From the NCBI RefSeq assembly GCF_963665445.1, contig NZ_OY762276.1, forward strand, positions 405,501 through 469,500: a DNA stretch of 64,000 nt. The letters run 5' to 3'. The DNA comes from an uncultured Desulfobulbus sp. Lineage in GTDB: Bacteria; Desulfobacterota; Desulfobulbia; Desulfobulbales; Desulfobulbaceae. The position numbers and the translations under genes were made by a program. The notes beneath the pieces are model-generated. The model saw only the letters and a list, made by a program, of their open reading frames with translations. It had not been told where the DNA came from and made no database searches. Positions 10,001 through 18,444 of the stretch are shown piece after piece; position 1 is the first letter of the stretch; each line of letters starts with the position of its first letter.

Positions 10001-10443
10001 TTATTCTGGGAAAGGGTGTAGACCGTATCCGGAGTACCTACGTCCCCGGAGCTGGAATTGGCGCCGAAGAGCATGCCAAGGAGTAACGAACCGGCAATCA
10101 TGATACCGGCCGACAACATGGAGCCTATAAAGGTGCCTGCGATTCCCAGGGCGTAAGGGGCATAGACCGCAATGGCGATAACGGCGATCACCCCCAGAAT
10201 TTTACCGAATAGATCGCCCTGCGGCGTCTCGATAAAACGTACCACTGATCCGGCAGGGACCGGACAATCCCAATCGGCTCGCAACCAGAACCCCTCATCC
10301 ACCATGCAGATCACCGGACCACTAAAGGCCAGCGCGTTCTGGAGGATAATCTGGTTCGGGGTGATTGCATCTCCCTGTTCGATCACGGCAACAAAATCGC
10401 TCTGCCGGGCCGCCAGGGGATTGCTATCGTGCAGGGTCTTCAT
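7051..10443 (-). CDS. Tail tip / central fibre protein, lambda J-like, with FN3 repeats
   Basis: 1130 residues, the last of the tail genes. After a short N-terminal domain there is a long hydrophobic glycine-rich stretch at about 81-126, as seen in TipJ proteins of B3- and D3112-like phages. The hub domain follows (GTPDTVYTLSQNNRVRPGEPF onward). The C-terminal third has three fibronectin type III-like repeats with the motif APTGL...W-D...GATGYKVYIG at roughly 850-1130. J-like proteins form the tail tip and usually decide host binding, and the FN3 repeats may reach the receptor. It overlaps the NlpC gene by 20 bp, as K/I/J genes of lambdoid tails commonly do. Confidence 0.88.
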   Translation of the reverse strand: MKTLHDSNPLAARQSDFVAVIEQGDAITPNQIILQNALAFSGPVICMVDEGFWLRADWDCPVPAGSVVRFIETPQGDLFGKILGVIAVIAIAVYAPYALGIAGTFIGSMLSAGIMIAGSLLLGMLFGANSSSGDVGTPDTVYTLSQNNRVRPGEPFAERFGRRPFYPDVAMSYTRFEDNEQYLYCLLIVGIGYFDSIVPTIGKTPLGDYTGVTYATVLPGSFPAICTNVVWTSSEVSGQELDMEWVSYVVNPRGTEAYYLEYDIVFSGGLIGYNDEGDRYTVSADLQPRCRTVDAYGNATSEWTLLSVERFSAASKDPLRRTIKITVPLGPGRYEFGLKRVKEASESGQVSDRCSLAGLRAIGGAHPVVDGVTMWECKIMATKQMNSDSGSKIQLEATRMLYPVTATGFGSSRIATRSIVDACAYMVTGDNGGRFDDGILAWDVLAELRDDLATAGYLFDYGFTSRVSVMDACSTAAACGSAVAYTPGGLFCLAANTQQVAYGVAFTDDDYDPDSLKITTTFRTPDSYTCVRVKYYDPNSGQEETVDCYEVGGGTLNPKEVNLEGCTSRQAAWEIGLLLYRDMMQSTVNVEFTTGLKGNLPSLFSWIPVASTVANWNQTGVLAAVESGGVIWTSEPLDYGEEEEGWILLALPNGSTAGPYTVTPTNYAHKHIVSIADAVYTIKGNDVRATRYIFGPSSTSERLVRVMAIAPEGRDKIAITGQVVTEDIYGAFGTAPSYDENPLNADPLIAVTLYLQSIDTAYHFYVSWSGAAATFLIELDEGSGFATLQDDYAGYTLAFSSGTSTITVRVTPYVDEVLATAEAITVNFAGIGAPTGLNVTVDNDGVDVEWDTVVGATKYQVELYVDGTPKGVREVTGTSTSYTTSQLTAMGGPWTAFAVHVRAMNDTATSEDAVFTVGVSGLLAPTGLTLQFTLASAVVLTWDAVTGATGYKVYIGSSSGFNPSSAGTLVYSGTSNSATIPVDLTAPYSYYFKVAAVDAYHQAASELNFSAALWVNRSLTSTPAAPAGLVLVLTQGMTGSWSYIAQWDDVSVATGYKLYIGTSASFAPATDGTLAYSGTSTLQIINIAALLGATPTAPVYAKVGSMDQDHQVASDMNFSSAVVFPGTESL

Positions 10444-10879
10444 GGGGTGTGTAAAATCCTGTTATCTTCCATCCGTTCACAGCCAGGTGCAGGCGATCGG
10501 AGATCACTAACCCGACCCCGTCTAGAATATGGAGTACGTGAAACCTATTTCCAGGCATGACCACCATGCCCAAGTGATGGGGCTTGTCAGCCTTGGTCAT
10601 AAAAACGGCATCACCTTCCCTGGGCGTTTCAGTCGGCACCCCACCGAACAGGTCCATGATATTGCCGGCCATCAACCTGGCCGCACTGTGGGTCAGACGC
10701 TTGCAGTCCACCTGCGCGTCCGGAATGTCCCGGCCAAACTGCTCACGCTGAATGCGTCGAAACCAGTAAAAGCAGTTGGTTTCCTCGGCCCACTGAGCAC
10801 CACGATATTCAAACGACCAATGCGGTTTCATAATCCGGCAAGCCCCGGCAATATTCGCGGCGTCATCAACTGTCGGCAA
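10424..10879 (-). CDS. NlpC/P60-type tail peptidase (lambda K-like)
   Basis: 151 residues. The NlpC/P60 cysteine peptidase signature is seen as TNCFYWF with C36 as nucleophile, and a His in HHLGMVV at 101-102 as the general base. Such proteins sit in the tail tip and cut peptidoglycan cross-links during DNA entry. The start overlaps the upstream gene end by 52 bp and its own end overlaps the tip gene start, so the three are translationally coupled. Confidence 0.85.
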   Translation of the reverse strand: MPTVDDAANIAGACRIMKPHWSFEYRGAQWAEETNCFYWFRRIQREQFGRDIPDAQVDCKRLTHSAARLMAGNIMDLFGGVPTETPREGDAVFMTKADKPHHLGMVVMPGNRFHVLHILDGVGLVISDRLHLAVNGWKITGFYTPHEDPAR

Positions 10880-11331
10880 AATGGGGTATTCACCAGATCG
10901 GGCAGAGTGGCCACTAAGGTGAACTTGCCGTTCACGTTCTCGGCCCGGATAATGTCGAAGGGCATGCGATAAACAAACGAAGGGTCGGTATTTGGTGCCA
11001 GATATTGGCGCCAGATGACGGTCAAATTCGCGCCATTACCGGCAGCCTCTTCCAGCCACCCTTGAGCGCTTGGCGGCAGGTAGGTGATGTTTATGTTGAG
11101 TTGCCCCACGATACCACCCTCGGTCTCTGCCGGGGTGAACTCCACCGCACAAGGCTGGTAGGTACCTTGGTTGGTTGTCAGGGAGGCCTCATCCGCCACA
11201 ATCATCACCGTGCCCGTGTCCATGGAGCTGGCGAAAGTGAGCGTGTCGTAATGGGTCACATCCGCCTTGGCATAAGCCACTGCCTCCTGATAGGCGGTGT
11301 CAAAATCTGCAGGCGTGGGTTGCGTGGCCAC
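10828..11331 (-). CDS. Minor tail protein, DUF1833-like
   Basis: 167 residues. The pattern (DTLTFAS at about 28-34, a beta-rich middle, then FDIIRAENVNGKFTLVATLPDLVNTPF) is that of DUF1833 proteins, which replace lambda L in siphovirus-like Mu relatives. It lies between a fibre-like gene and the NlpC gene, as expected for a tip assembly factor. The stop of its upstream neighbour touches its start (shared base at 11331). Confidence 0.7.
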   Translation of the reverse strand: MATQPTPADFDTAYQEAVAYAKADVTHYDTLTFASSMDTGTVMIVADEASLTTNQGTYQPCAVEFTPAETEGGIVGQLNINITYLPPSAQGWLEEAAGNGANLTVIWRQYLAPNTDPSFVYRMPFDIIRAENVNGKFTLVATLPDLVNTPFCRQLMTPRILPGLAGL

Positions 11332-11972
11332 TACAGCGCCTCCAGGGCAGTTATGGCTTCATCGCGCTTGGACAGCATGGTTTCAGCATCCGTACAGGCA
11401 GCACAAGCTCGCTTCCCACCGATCCTCGCGGCCTCTATGGCGGCGCACAAGGCAACCCAGGATTGACGGATCGTTGCTATCTCGGTCGCCTTCTCGGCCA
11501 GTGTCACCCCGCAAGCCTCTGCCTCCGCCACCATGACCGGGTAATCGGTTGGGTCCGGGGTTTCGGCGGCAAGGTACGCCTTGATCTCGCAAGCCTTCTC
11601 CGTGTACCGAAGGTCCTGGGAATGGCCAACGGAAAGGTGCCGGCCGCAGGCCTCGCTAGCCGCTTCGTCAATCGCTGTCTCGGCATGGGCCAAAACCACA
11701 GCGAGGTCACGGGCAATAGCTGCGTAAACAAACTGCTTGCCTTCGGTGTCCCAGGATGCAGCCGTACTATAATAATAGGCCTCAGCATCCGGCAGGTCCT
11801 CGAAGGTTACTGGTGCCCAACCAAGAGCGTAGAGAGCTGCCTGCGGCAAAGCATTGAAACCGCTAATCGTGGCCCCATCCGGGCTGGTCCAGCGGGCTGG
11901 GAGGTTTTGCGGGTTCGCGATCATCTGGAAAGTATTTTGATTGAATTGTGCGTATTTCATCGGGGTGTTCAT
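11331..11972 (-). CDS. Phage tail-region protein of unknown function
   Basis: 213 residues. The first half, with TSPDGATISGFNALPQAALYALGWAPVTF, looks like a small adhesin or fibre-assembly domain. The second half is Ala/Glu-rich helix with several Cys (CGRHLS, ACAACTDAE), probably a coiled coil. It overlaps the next upstream gene by 4 bp (ATGA), so the two are co-translated. I do not recognise a family; its place in the tip cluster suggests a virion or assembly role. Confidence 0.6.
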   Translation of the reverse strand: MNTPMKYAQFNQNTFQMIANPQNLPARWTSPDGATISGFNALPQAALYALGWAPVTFEDLPDAEAYYYSTAASWDTEGKQFVYAAIARDLAVVLAHAETAIDEAASEACGRHLSVGHSQDLRYTEKACEIKAYLAAETPDPTDYPVMVAEAEACGVTLAEKATEIATIRQSWVALCAAIEAARIGGKRACAACTDAETMLSKRDEAITALEAL

Positions 11973-12883
11973 GCCTCCATTTCGGCAACGATAGCGTCTA
12001 TTTCCGATTGATCCATTTCTCCGAGGTAGATCCGTAGTTCATAGATATAGACGGACTTCCCCGTTTTTGATGCCGTATAAAAACCACAAAGATCCTCGTA
12101 GCCTTCATTTAAAATGTAGCTAACCCCAAGCCCTGCATATACAGCTGTCGTGACAATCGGACTGGTGTATCCCCCAACAACCAACGCAGATGGGTTTGAT
12201 GGATTACATTTTAAAAATAGGTAATAACTGTCTTCACTCGTCAACCCTAAAGAGGCGAGGGTTGTGTAGCCAAACCGAATCCTTTTGGTAAAACTTCCAG
12301 ACGTTATCCGGAGATATATGTATCCATCCCCGTAGGTCGGGGAATTATTACTCGCATTGACCATCCCGATTTCGGGTGATCCACCTGGCAGCATGTCCGT
12401 CAAGCCATCTGTCCCAGATACACCTTTCCAGTGCGAGATGAGGGTTGTTTCCGGGGCGACCCCGCTTGCGGAAGAAAGCCATTGCGTATCCTCCCACGCC
12501 GCAGCCGCAGGTTTGATCTCAAAGCTCACCGCATAGTCGCTATAGAGAGTCCCGTGTCCCTGGCGCGGGCTGTAACCGATAATCCTCAGAAAATATCCGC
12601 TGTAACCCAATCCGGTCTCCAGCCAGTCGGCATCTATCCAGTTAAGCCCAAAGTTCAGCTCCCGGTCCCAGAATCGCTTGAAGGCAACCACCTGATCGCC
12701 ATGATCCGGATGGTTATTCCACAGACGCAGGGTACAACTCAGGGCATCCCCCTTACCTTTGCCCCAACGGCGGATCTCCTTGCGGCCGGATTGAGTGGTC
12801 CGTGCCTTCACGTCCGGATTCGGGGTAATCTTCAGCCCGGAACGGAGCGGAGCAGGAAGAGTATCCGGCCAGATAACAGGCAT
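11969..12883 (-). CDS. Phage tail protein with C-terminal beta-sandwich-like domain
   Basis: 304 residues. The N-terminal ~150 residues (W-DTLP, RPRQGHGTLYSDYAVSFEI) resemble the distal tail component found next to DUF1833 genes in Mu-like siphophages. The rest is Ser/Thr/Tyr-rich beta sequence (ISHWKGVSGTDGLTDMLPGG...), reminiscent of LamG-type sugar-binding folds and perhaps a side fibre. Its last codons EMDQSEIDAIVAEMEA form a short helix. Base composition falls in the C-terminal half, suggesting that this domain was acquired. Confidence 0.6.
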   Translation of the reverse strand: MPVIWPDTLPAPLRSGLKITPNPDVKARTTQSGRKEIRRWGKGKGDALSCTLRLWNNHPDHGDQVVAFKRFWDRELNFGLNWIDADWLETGLGYSGYFLRIIGYSPRQGHGTLYSDYAVSFEIKPAAAAWEDTQWLSSASGVAPETTLISHWKGVSGTDGLTDMLPGGSPEIGMVNASNNSPTYGDGYIYLRITSGSFTKRIRFGYTTLASLGLTSEDSYYLFLKCNPSNPSALVVGGYTSPIVTTAVYAGLGVSYILNEGYEDLCGFYTASKTGKSVYIYELRIYLGEMDQSEIDAIVAEMEA

Positions 12884-13281
12884 TACTCTTCCTCCGGCAG
12901 GTACCAGGCATAAGCGCCGTTCACCACCGGCATGTCGGCAATGATCTCCACCTTGATACTCAGGTCCATCCGCGCCCCGTTCATGGTTGCCTCCCAGGGA
13001 TTCTCCGCATCAAACCGGCAGAAGTGATGGTCAAATCCGGCTGCCACCAGCCAGGGGGCGGTAAACGGAGCGCACTGGTTCAGTGTTGTATCCCACCAGG
13101 CCCGAAAGGCCTGGAACTGGGCAATGGTCAGGCGGCGGAAAGAAAATGTCTTCACATGCTCCGGATAGGTTCGGGTCCGCACCGGATATAAAGTTTCCTC
13201 GGGATCCTGCAGGCCGGAGGTCTGCGCTCCATTGAACTGATAATGGGGAGCCTGCGGCAGACTGGTCGGCCATGCCTCCAT
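12883..13281 (-). CDS. Minor tail protein (lambda M-like position)
   Basis: 132 residues directly after the tape measure gene, whose stop shares a base with its start. Several motifs (FSFRRLTIAQFQAFRAWWDTTLN, TAPWLVAAGFDHHFCRF) occur in small tail proteins of B3-type phages. Lambda has protein M, a tip component, at this position. The function is inferred from position. Confidence 0.65.
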   Translation of the reverse strand: MEAWPTSLPQAPHYQFNGAQTSGLQDPEETLYPVRTRTYPEHVKTFSFRRLTIAQFQAFRAWWDTTLNQCAPFTAPWLVAAGFDHHFCRFDAENPWEATMNGARMDLSIKVEIIADMPVVNGAYAWYLPEEE

Positions 13282-16200
13282 CAGAACCGCCTCCGTGCCC
13301 CGTATAAGCCTTTCATCGTTTTATCCAACCCCTGGCCCCGGCTCATCCGGTCGCTGATCGCACCTTCAACCATCTTCACCATCACATTAAGCGATCCATC
13401 GTTATTGGTGGTGGTCTCGGTTTCCGCCTTCACCCCCGGCGCCTCGACAATCGTCATGTTGACCTGGGGGGCACTCTGTTTGGTACTCAGGCCCTTGCCG
13501 ATCGCCGCCATCTGCCCCTCGGTCAATACCGACTCACCCTCTTCAAGGATCGCCGGAAACTCGTTACCCTTCAAGCCGGTGTGGAAGCGGGGTGCGTTCA
13601 TGAAACTCGCCAACGGCACGGTGCGAGTCACCGAAACAGGGTCCACACCGAGAGTGGCGCCAGAATGATGAACGCCGACGCTACCCAGCGTCTGCCCGCC
13701 TGTCATCCCGTACTGAACCTGGGTTGTCCCACCCCCGAATATCCCGCCAAACATCGACTCCATGGCCCCCATGATGGCCATCTTCAGCATCACCTCGGTC
13801 AGATCCTGGAGAATGTCAAAGGCGATATCCTCAATGGCCTCGCCCAGGGATTGCCAGGCATCGGCCAGGGTGGCATTGCCCTGGGCCACATCGCGGACAA
13901 ACTCGGCAAAGGCACCGCTGGACGTATCGATGGCATCGGGCAACAGGTCGCGGTAGAAGTCCAGTGCCTCCTGGTCCACCTCAACGCTGTAATCCTTCAA
14001 ACCCTGTTTGAAGGCCTCCATCGGATCCAGCAATCGCAACCGCTGCTGATACTCGGCCAACTCCAGCGTGGTCCGGGCGATCGCTTCGGCCTGAGAGTTC
14101 CAGGCGGCAATCTCCTCGGGCGTGCTTTTTTGCATGTCCGCCAGGAGTTCCTGCTGCAGTCGAAGGCGTTGCTCCAACAGATCGATCTGGAACGGCAAAG
14201 CATCGTTCTCACTCATCTGCCCCAGGGCAATGGCGATCTCGATCGTGGTTCCCTGCCGGGTCAGTTCGCTTTCTTTGGCAGCCCGCTGCGCATCTTCCAT
14301 AGCCTTGGCGTACTCGCCGGCCTGCTTCTTGACTGCGGCAAGTTGTCGGTCGAGGTTGGCCAGGGCACTCTTGTACCGCTCGGTCTGATGGGTGGGATCC
14401 ATCCTGTCCAAAGCGGCCAGGCTTTTGTTGTATTCGCGCTGTGCTGCCTCAACGGGCAAGAGCTTGTCCAGGATGGCCTGATATTCACGCTGGTGTGCCT
14501 TTGCTTCCGAAGCTGCTCTCTTGGCGGCCTGTTCCGCCTCCCGCCTTGCTTTCTTTGCGACTTGCTCCTGCTCCTTCAACGCGCTGTTATAGGCCTTGGT
14601 CGCTCCGGTGGCGTCGTTCAAAGCCTTGCGGGCATTGCCGAGCGCCTGGTGATACTCGGATTCGTTTCGGAACTGACCGGCAGCGTACGCCGATTCAATA
14701 TCTGCCACAGTGGTGCGGTACTTCTCCAAAGCCACCTGCGTCGGCAAGACCTCCTTCCGAAGGTCGGACAGCGCTTTCGTATCCAGGCCATGAGCCCTTC
14801 TTGTACCGGAAGCCGCATCGTTCACGGCTACAAGTTGCTTTTCCAGACTGCTCAGCGAACGAGCCGTTTCTTTGATGGCTTCACTGTCAGGGGCAAAACC
14901 TGCCTTCTCCAGGGCTTCTTTCGCCCTCTTGGCTTCGGTGATGCGCTCTTCAAGGGTTTTGACCTTGCTGGCCACAGTGTCGATCTGGTCGCCGTCGAAG
15001 ACAAACCCGGAAGCCGCAAGCACTTTCTTGGCATTTTCCGCTCTGGCAAGTTCCTCCTGCAGTTTTTTGATGTTCTCTGTTGTCCGCTGGACAGCCTCTG
15101 TATTTTCACCAAGCCCGGCCGCCGTGTACGCCTCTTTAGCCCGTTTGGCATCGGAGAGCTGGGCGTTCAATTCACGTACCCGATCGACCGCCTCCCTGGC
15201 AGATACATCATCGAGCTTGAGTCCGGAGGAATTAAAATCATCCTGGATTGTGCGAAGCTCTTCAGCCTGGCGCATGGTGTTCTCAAGGCCGGTGATTTCG
15301 ATAACCAGCCTCTGCCGTTGCTCCATGTCGCCACCTTCGCCCAGGGCGGCCAACTCTTTCCTGGCCTCGGTCAGCCGGAGGTGGACTTTTTCAACGCCTT
15401 GCTCATAGGAGGAGAGCCAGGTCGAAAGGTCGCTTGGCCCCATCTGGGCAAAATCGGAAAAATCCAGGGTTCCCGATTTGACAGCCGCGATGCCCCTCAT
15501 GGCGTTGGTCAGGTTGACCACTCTTTGAATCGCCCAATCGGCCCCTTCAACTATGCCGGAGAACAATGAGAGGATCGAATCAGTATTCCGTTCGATGGTG
15601 CTGGCAAGTTCAATGATCTCGCGTGCCAAACCGGCCGTGGCACCGCTCCCTTTGTTGGCGTCATTGACCAAGGCACCGAGAACATTTTTCAGTACGTTCC
15701 CTGCCTGTTCGACGGTTGTGGGCAATTTATCGAATTCTTCGTTGACGTCCCTCACACCGGTCAGAATGGCCTGCACCAGCACATCGGCGGTCAGCTGCCC
15801 ATCTTCGGCCATGGCCCGCAGCTCTCCACGACTTCGGCCGGTATAATCGGCCAACAGCTGCAAAACCCGACTCCCTTGCTCGGCCACGGAGTTGAACTCC
15901 TCTCCCCGCAGCACACCTGCCGAAAAAGCCTGGGAGAGCTGAATCATGGTGGAAGAACGTTCGGCCTCGGTGGCTCCGGAAATGATAAAAGCCTTGTTCA
16001 GGGTCTCATTGATCGAAAGGAGTTCCTTCTGCTCCAGGTTGAGTTCTTTGGTGTTCTGGGCTAAACGGGCGTATCCCTCGACATTGGCCAGGTACTCGGT
16101 GCGGGTCCGCTGGGCGCTGGCAAAAAGCTGATCCTGAACAGATGCCAGTTCGGTACTGGAATCGGTCACCAGTTTCAATCGGCCCTCAGCCAGGGTATAC

Positions 16201-16424
16201 GCATCGGCCAGGGATATAATTTTGGCGGCTGCACCGACAGTCACGGTCCCCACCAGCACTGCGCCCAGGCTTTTTGCCGCAACGTTTAAAAGCGACATCG
16301 ACCCACGCAGATTATCTGCCTGCCTGCCGGTCTGGTCCAGATCGGAGCGCAATCCCTTCAGGGCAGCATCCGCTTCGTTCTTGGCCTCGACAATGAGGCG
16401 CAGTTTCATGTCCTTGTCACTCAT
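13281..16424 (-). CDS. Tail tape measure protein
   Basis: 1047 residues, mostly helical. The N-terminal tape-measure domain is recognisable from about residue 45 to 230 (SLADAYTLAEGRLKLVTDSS, LSQAFSAGVLRGEEFNSVAEQGSRVLQLLADY, LTADVLVQAIL). Long coiled-coil regions follow from 340 to 800, rich in Ala, Glu, Lys and Arg. A C-terminal part has hydrophobic segments and a Gly-rich stretch (MFGGIFGGGTTQVQYGMTGG). Tape measure length sets tail length, and the protein is ejected with the DNA. The coding start overlaps the frameshifted chaperone by 8 bp. Confidence 0.93.
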   Translation of the reverse strand: MSDKDMKLRLIVEAKNEADAALKGLRSDLDQTGRQADNLRGSMSLLNVAAKSLGAVLVGTVTVGAAAKIISLADAYTLAEGRLKLVTDSSTELASVQDQLFASAQRTRTEYLANVEGYARLAQNTKELNLEQKELLSINETLNKAFIISGATEAERSSTMIQLSQAFSAGVLRGEEFNSVAEQGSRVLQLLADYTGRSRGELRAMAEDGQLTADVLVQAILTGVRDVNEEFDKLPTTVEQAGNVLKNVLGALVNDANKGSGATAGLAREIIELASTIERNTDSILSLFSGIVEGADWAIQRVVNLTNAMRGIAAVKSGTLDFSDFAQMGPSDLSTWLSSYEQGVEKVHLRLTEARKELAALGEGGDMEQRQRLVIEITGLENTMRQAEELRTIQDDFNSSGLKLDDVSAREAVDRVRELNAQLSDAKRAKEAYTAAGLGENTEAVQRTTENIKKLQEELARAENAKKVLAASGFVFDGDQIDTVASKVKTLEERITEAKRAKEALEKAGFAPDSEAIKETARSLSSLEKQLVAVNDAASGTRRAHGLDTKALSDLRKEVLPTQVALEKYRTTVADIESAYAAGQFRNESEYHQALGNARKALNDATGATKAYNSALKEQEQVAKKARREAEQAAKRAASEAKAHQREYQAILDKLLPVEAAQREYNKSLAALDRMDPTHQTERYKSALANLDRQLAAVKKQAGEYAKAMEDAQRAAKESELTRQGTTIEIAIALGQMSENDALPFQIDLLEQRLRLQQELLADMQKSTPEEIAAWNSQAEAIARTTLELAEYQQRLRLLDPMEAFKQGLKDYSVEVDQEALDFYRDLLPDAIDTSSGAFAEFVRDVAQGNATLADAWQSLGEAIEDIAFDILQDLTEVMLKMAIMGAMESMFGGIFGGGTTQVQYGMTGGQTLGSVGVHHSGATLGVDPVSVTRTVPLASFMNAPRFHTGLKGNEFPAILEEGESVLTEGQMAAIGKGLSTKQSAPQVNMTIVEAPGVKAETETTTNNDGSLNVMVKMVEGAISDRMSRGQGLDKTMKGLYGARRRF

Positions 16425-16685
16425 CGATCAGTTCCCGGATGGTGCTGGGGTCGCAGTTGGCGCAGTCGTCTTCACCCAAAGCCCGGCAGGCCCGGCAGTA
16501 TTCCTCATGCGCTTCGGGTTTGTCGCCGCAGCCCAGAAAATGGAGCACCGCTTCCCGGAAGAGCAGGTCGCGGCGCTTGAACCGAACATAAGGGCGAACC
16601 TCGGTTACGGTGTATCCCCAGAGGATGGCGTCTCGCCTGGTGATGTCGCCTCCGCTGAGCAGGAGGACGGTCTCGTCAATCCATT
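16417..16685 (-). CDS. Frameshift extension of tail assembly chaperone (GT-like), four-Cys domain
   Basis: A second frame is open here from about 16690 to the TGA at 16417-16419 and reads QWIDETVLLLSGGDITRRDA and onwards. It has no start codon of its own, and in length (about 89 residues) and position it matches the T part of lambda GT. The C-terminal part has C-x2-C and a second C-x2-C (YCRACRALGEDDCANC), a possible zinc site. It ends 8 bp inside the tape measure gene. A minus-one shift at GGGGGC (16686-16691) would fuse it to the chaperone upstream. The shift itself is inferred. Confidence 0.7.
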
Positions 16686-17045
16686 GCCCCCGGCCCGCAC
16701 CATGACGAACATCCCCCGCAGCCTGCCCAGGAGTTTGGCGATCGTTGCCGCCGGGGTTAAGACGAAAAAATCATCGATCACCTTCTCCGCCGTGACAATA
16801 TCCAGATGCTCGGCAAACTCGGCCTCCAATGCCACCAGATCCTTATCCCGATGCGCCACGCCCTCGGGCTGGAGGATCACCGCCGCAGAGCGCGGCAGAT
16901 GATCACCAATCAACCCGGCCACCTGGGCCACCCCGGCCCCGGCCGGGATATCCACTCCGGCCAGGGCCTCGGTCAGCTGTTTGATCTGCCCCAGCACCAG
17001 GGTGCGCTGGATATAGGTCTTGTCGTTGATGGTGTAGCGTTCCAT
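16605..17045 (-). CDS. Tail assembly chaperone (lambda G-like)
   Basis: 146 residues from ATG at 17045 (MERYTINDKTYIQRTLVLGQ); the frame is open further upstream, but this start fits the end of the tube gene at 17053. It lies between tube and tape measure genes, where nearly all long-tailed phages encode a chaperone made in two lengths by ribosomal frameshifting. The helical body (IKQLTEALAG, DHLPRSAAVIL, IAKLLGRLRGMFVMV) fits the family. The last ~27 residues, after the slippery GGGGGC, are low-complexity and end at 16605. The longer product would switch frame there. Confidence 0.8.
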   Translation of the reverse strand: MERYTINDKTYIQRTLVLGQIKQLTEALAGVDIPAGAGVAQVAGLIGDHLPRSAAVILQPEGVAHRDKDLVALEAEFAEHLDIVTAEKVIDDFFVLTPAATIAKLLGRLRGMFVMVRAGGNGLTRPSSCSAEATSPGETPSSGDTP

Positions 17046-17052
17046 GGCTTTT

Positions 17053-18021
17053 TTATTCAATCGCGGCCGTCGGGCTCTTGAGGGTAATCTGCAGGGCGCT
17101 CTCTCCCACATCGGTGCCGTAGTAGCCGACAAAGGGCAGCTCCACGACAATGCCCTTGGGGCCGCTGATCGGCGGCGCCTTTGGGGTGAAGGTCAGCTCC
17201 GGAATGTAAAACTCCAGGCTTTCGTTCTCCGCCGTGCCGACACCGGTTCCACGAGTGAAGATCATCTTCAGGCTGGTGGTGGTATCGTTGATCGCCTTGG
17301 TGTACAAGCTCAGGTCGGTGAACCGGGCCTTGAGCGTGCCGGTGACCGCAACCGTACCCTCGGGGATATCGGCCCGTTTGCCCTGACCGCCCAGCAGGTA
17401 CTGATCGCCGTCGAGATCGTTGCTCATCTCCAGATCAACGGCGGTTACATTGGCAATGGTGCTGCCGCCTTCCTCAAGCGTTGCCAGGGCAAAGCCGTCA
17501 AAGGGGGCATAGCTCAGATCCGCAGGCGCTGCATCAAAGGCGCTGGAGTCCGTCACCTCCTGGGCGCCCATGAGGGAGAAGGTCATCTTCTGCGCCCCGG
17601 CCGGGGTGAAGCTCACCTTCATCGAGCCGATCTTGCAGCCGAGGTAACGGAAGTACTGGCCGATATCGAGAAAGCCCTTTTCGATCAGGAACGAGGGCAA
17701 CTCATCGCCCACTGTAAACAGGTGGGTGTAGGGGGCGGAGCTGCCGCTGGTGGTCACCTCGCCCATCAGCCCCAACAGCAACAGCCCGTTGTAGGCCTGC
17801 ATGTTGGCCGCCAGCTCGCCGCTCACATCGTCCTTGCCGCGCATGGCCTTGGTGGGGTTGCGGTTGCCCCGCAAGGTATCGTCCTGTTCCTGGCCCCGGT
17901 TCAGGGCCAGCGAGCAGGTGGAATAATAGAGTAACTGGGCCTCCGGTGTTCCCGGTGCCACGCCGAAGCTGTCTTCTTTTTGAATAGTGACCTGGCTGCG
18001 GGATCCTTTTGCCTGTGCCAT
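17053..18021 (-). CDS. Major tail (tube) protein
   Basis: 322 residues, rich in Gly, Thr, Ser and Asp, with beta-strand periodicity. It begins MAQAKGSRSQVTIQKEDSFG, the kind of start seen in siphovirus tube proteins, and contains AANMQAYNGLLLLGLMGEV and the tube-like GTVAVTGTLKARFTDLSLYTKA. It sits just before the chaperone and tape measure genes, as the tube gene does in lambda (V). Being a 322-residue tube with no sheath gene nearby, it supports a non-contractile tail. Confidence 0.83.
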   Translation of the reverse strand: MAQAKGSRSQVTIQKEDSFGVAPGTPEAQLLYYSTCSLALNRGQEQDDTLRGNRNPTKAMRGKDDVSGELAANMQAYNGLLLLGLMGEVTTSGSSAPYTHLFTVGDELPSFLIEKGFLDIGQYFRYLGCKIGSMKVSFTPAGAQKMTFSLMGAQEVTDSSAFDAAPADLSYAPFDGFALATLEEGGSTIANVTAVDLEMSNDLDGDQYLLGGQGKRADIPEGTVAVTGTLKARFTDLSLYTKAINDTTTSLKMIFTRGTGVGTAENESLEFYIPELTFTPKAPPISGPKGIVVELPFVGYYGTDVGESALQITLKSPTAAIE

Positions 18022-18024
18022 AGG

Positions 18025-18444
18025 TTATTCCTCCGTATCGAGATAAAAGTCGGCGCCATAGACCAGCACGCCATTTTTGCTTTTGAGAAAGGCCACTCCC
18101 AAGGGCCAGAGGTGGTCGTTGCCGATCACGAACCCGGCCAGGGCTTCCCGGACCGCATCGATCAACTCCAGGGCATCTCCCTCGGTGGTTGCCGGGTTCT
18201 TCCTCCCCGAGACCGCGATCAGCACGGTCCAGATCTGCCGGGTCGGCACCGGTTGCACCGGGCTGCCCTGGGTCTCCTGTTCGCCATGGGCTGTTCCGGC
18301 ATACAGCAGATGCAGGCTTGGCCGGGGCGAGGTATCGCGGAACAGTGCGTCAAGATCGCCGGCAAAGGGTTCCACCGTGCGCACCCCACTCACGGTCTCC
18401 AGTTGCTCAAGCACGGCGGTCCGTACCGACAACAGCCCCATCAC
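18025..18444 (-). CDS. Mu gp37-like head-tail joining protein (DUF1834-like)
   Basis: 139 residues. The pattern AVLEQLETVSGVRTVEPFAGDLDALFRDTSPRPSLHLLYAG matches Mu gp37 and related minor proteins that terminate or complete the tail. It follows the gp36-like gene with a 4-bp overlap and precedes the tube gene by 4 bp, in the Mu order 36-37-tail. The precise step is inferred from position. Confidence 0.75.
   Translation of the reverse strand: MMGLLSVRTAVLEQLETVSGVRTVEPFAGDLDALFRDTSPRPSLHLLYAGTAHGEQETQGSPVQPVPTRQIWTVLIAVSGRKNPATTEGDALELIDAVREALAGFVIGNDHLWPLGVAFLKSKNGVLVYGADFYLDTEE

Noticed and set aside
13581-15569. A 662-codon plus-strand reading frame.
   Set aside because: It lies opposite the tape measure gene, which has clear family motifs. 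The frame has no ribosome site and its translation has no recognisable domain; it is a GC-driven shadow.
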